Part shown: positions 31,659-33,177 of the stretch, piece by piece | How the letters are laid out: the number at the start of each line of letters is the position of its first letter | How positions within the stretch are numbered: position 1 is the first letter of the stretch | Assembly: GCA_017458765.1 (NCBI GenBank) | Contig: JAFSZZ010000167.1 | Span: 1-33,177 of the forward strand | Length of the DNA stretch: 33,177 nucleotides | Reading direction: 5' to 3' | Origin: Lachnospiraceae bacterium | Lineage (GTDB): Bacteria > Bacillota > Clostridia > Lachnospirales > Lachnospiraceae | Notes under the pieces: generated by a model | What the model was told of the DNA's origin: nothing | The model's database searches: none | What the model saw: the letters and a program-made list of their open reading frames with translations, nothing else | Made by a program: the position numbers and the translations under genes

Positions 31659-33177
31659 TTGCGGAAATTCAGGGAACTTATCAGGTATCTGATGCGCGAG
31701 GAGCTGCAGATACAGCATCGTCTTATAAATATCTTTCTTATCATAGGTACCGCAGCACTGTTTTTTTGTCTTATATATGACATATTACTGGGAACCGCAA
31801 AAAGCAGCTTCTGGATAATGGGACTTTTGATCTTATCCTTTATTTTATCTCTTCTTATAGCAAATAAGTGGAACAGACCCAATATTGCCGGCATAATCTT
31901 ATCGGTGATCTCAAATTACATACTGATGCCCCTTCTCTATATAGCTGAGGGGGGCAAGGAATCGGCTATGCCTATCTGGCTTACGCTGGCGGTAATGTTC
32001 GTGTGGCTGATTGTTGACGGATGGCCGTGTCTGGTCATATATATCGGAGACATAATAATATATTCTTCCCTTATCTTATATGAATACTATCATCCGGAGT
32101 TTGTTCATAAAATGGAGAACAGACATGCGGAATACATAGATTATATCTTCGGGATCGCGACTGTTGCACTTATTTTCGGTGCTATCTTTAAGTTTGAGAG
32201 CCGGGTATATGAGAGGAAGAGACAGGAGCTTGAGGAGAAGGAAAGGGAGCTTACGGAGATAAACTTAAGCCTTGAGCAGGCCAATGAGGCAAAGAGTATC
32301 TTTCTTGCCAGGATGTCACATGAGATAAGGACGCCGATAAACGCGGTCATCGGCATGAATGAGATAATAATGCGGGAGAGCTCCGAAGGGAACATAATCA
32401 GTTATGCATCCAGTATTGAGACGGCATCACATACCCTTCTTTCGCTGATCAACGATATACTGGATTTTTCCAAGATAGAATCCGGACTTATGAAGATCGT
32501 CCCGGAGGAGTACGATACCTATACACTCATAAGGGAATGCTATACACTGCTGGATATGAGGGCCAGGGGCAAGGGACTTACTCTTAAGCTTGAGTACAAC
32601 GAGAAGCTTCCTTCCCTGTTAAAAGGAGATGAGGTCAGGATAAGACAGATAATAACCAATCTCCTCTCAAACGCGGTCAAATATACCGACAGCGGAACAA
32701 TAACTTTCGATGTTGATTTTGTCAAGAAGGAAAATGACCGTATTGACCTTATCATAAGGGTTACCGATACCGGACGCGGTATATCGGAGGAGGGCATAAG
32801 TACCATTTTCGATTCATTCTCACGGGCGGACGAGAGGCAGAACCGTAACATTGAGGGAACGGGGCTCGGACTTTCGATAACGAAACAGCTTATCGATCTT
32901 ATGGAAGGATCGATCGATGTGAAGAGCGAGTATGGCAGAGGTTCGGAATTTACCGTGGTGATCCCGCAGACAGCCGTATCTGCGGAGCCTATGGGTGATT
33001 TCCGGGAGAAGTTCAATGCCGGGGACAGCAGAGGGAAGAATTACCGTGAGAGCTTTAAGGCACCGGAAGCCAGGATCCTTGTCGTTGATGATGTTTCGGT
33101 CAACCTTAAGATATTTACCCTCCTGCTTAAAAATACGGAAGTTGCCATCGATACCGCGGACAGCGGGTCCAAATGCC
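31659..33177 (+). CDS. Membrane hybrid histidine kinase (3' truncated by the window)
   Basis: An open frame of 506 codons with no stop before the window end. It starts at TTG 31659, with GGAG (31648-31651) 7 nt upstream. About six hydrophobic segments fill residues 20-185. A coiled-coil-like charged stretch (about 185-213) leads to HisKA with His221 in 'ARMSHEIRTPINAVIGMNEI'. HATPase_c follows to about 450, with 'VTDTGRGI' and 'GTGLGLSITKQL'. A REC domain begins at about 468 ('ARILVVDDVSVNLKI') and is cut off before its acceptor Asp. The layout and sequence closely follow the DegV-fused kinase at 5874, so the C-terminus beyond the window may be similar; this cannot be seen. Confidence 0.9.
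   Translation, partial: MRKFRELIRYLMREELQIQHRLINIFLIIGTAALFFCLIYDILLGTAKSSFWIMGLLILSFILSLLIANKWNRPNIAGIILSVISNYILMPLLYIAEGGKESAMPIWLTLAVMFVWLIVDGWPCLVIYIGDIIIYSSLILYEYYHPEFVHKMENRHAEYIDYIFGIATVALIFGAIFKFESRVYERKRQELEEKERELTEINLSLEQANEAKSIFLARMSHEIRTPINAVIGMNEIIMRESSEGNIISYASSIETASHTLLSLINDILDFSKIESGLMKIVPEEYDTYTLIRECYTLLDMRARGKGLTLKLEYNEKLPSLLKGDEVRIRQIITNLLSNAVKYTDSGTITFDVDFVKKENDRIDLIIRVTDTGRGISEEGISTIFDSFSRADERQNRNIEGTGLGLSITKQLIDLMEGSIDVKSEYGRGSEFTVVIPQTAVSAEPMGDFREKFNAGDSRGKNYRESFKAPEARILVVDDVSVNLKIFTLLLKNTEVAIDTADSGSKC

Noticed and set aside
1..33177. CRISPR arrays, tRNA/rRNA genes, insertion sequences or phage genes
   Set aside because: No regularly spaced repeats, cloverleaf genes, transposase or integrase motifs were seen on either strand; only manual reading was possible.

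Overview
The window reads as chromosome from an anaerobic, Gram-positive Clostridia, most likely a Lachnospiraceae relative in the Butyrivibrio/Roseburia range. The basis is indolepyruvate:ferredoxin oxidoreductase, reverse rubrerythrin, many two-component systems, a Tad pilus locus without a secretin, DUF5702, DUF6382 and DUF4342 proteins, strong AGGAGG ribosome binding sites and moderate GC. No tRNA, rRNA, CRISPR array, transposase or prophage gene was seen. Assignment to a genus is inference.

Left region (1-12301). The 3' end of a sugar ABC-transporter binding protein is followed by three tightly packed signalling genes: a REC-GGDEF-REC-HD-GYP cyclic-di-GMP enzyme, a membrane hybrid histidine kinase with an Hpt domain, and a second membrane hybrid kinase whose C-terminus is a complete DegV (fatty-acid-binding) domain. 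After only 51 nt come iorA-iorB-paaK, for oxidative decarboxylation of aryl-2-oxoacids and aryl-CoA ligation. A strong intrinsic terminator closes the block at about 12300. Sensing, c-di-GMP turnover and aromatic acid metabolism may therefore share a transcript.

Tad pilus region (12302-21283). A near-consensus promoter precedes tadZ (TTG start), tadA/cpaF, tadB, an enlarged tadC, an Flp1-like pilin, a DUF5702 pseudopilin-like protein, a TadE-like protein with two C-terminal Cys/His modules, the prepilin peptidase tadV/cpaA, a second small TadE-like protein and a DUF6382 membrane protein. The pilin-like proteins share G|xxxxE processing sites, or a close variant in DUF5702, matching the A24 peptidase in the same operon. 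A short leader ORF and a bulged hairpin sit just before the pilin gene.

Middle region (21284-24693). A flavodoxin-like/SCP2 fusion and a HIT protein form a short operon that converges on murG and a reverse rubrerythrin gene, both on the minus strand. A bidirectional-looking terminator lies between them. The murG promoter is so close to its ATG that the mRNA may be leaderless.

Right region (24694-33177). A HAMP kinase/OmpR regulator pair is followed by a DUF4342 membrane protein that forms an operon with a second OmpR regulator/kinase pair. Next come trmO (tRNA t6A37 methyltransferase) and a voltage-gated K+ channel, a small minus-strand hypothetical gene, and a third membrane hybrid kinase that runs off the window end in its receiver domain.

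The most unusual items are the kinase-receiver-DegV fusion next to iorAB-paaK, the two-receiver bifunctional c-di-GMP enzyme, and the tad locus oddities: the tadC insert, the Cys-rich TadE, and the hairpin/leader ORF before the pilin gene.
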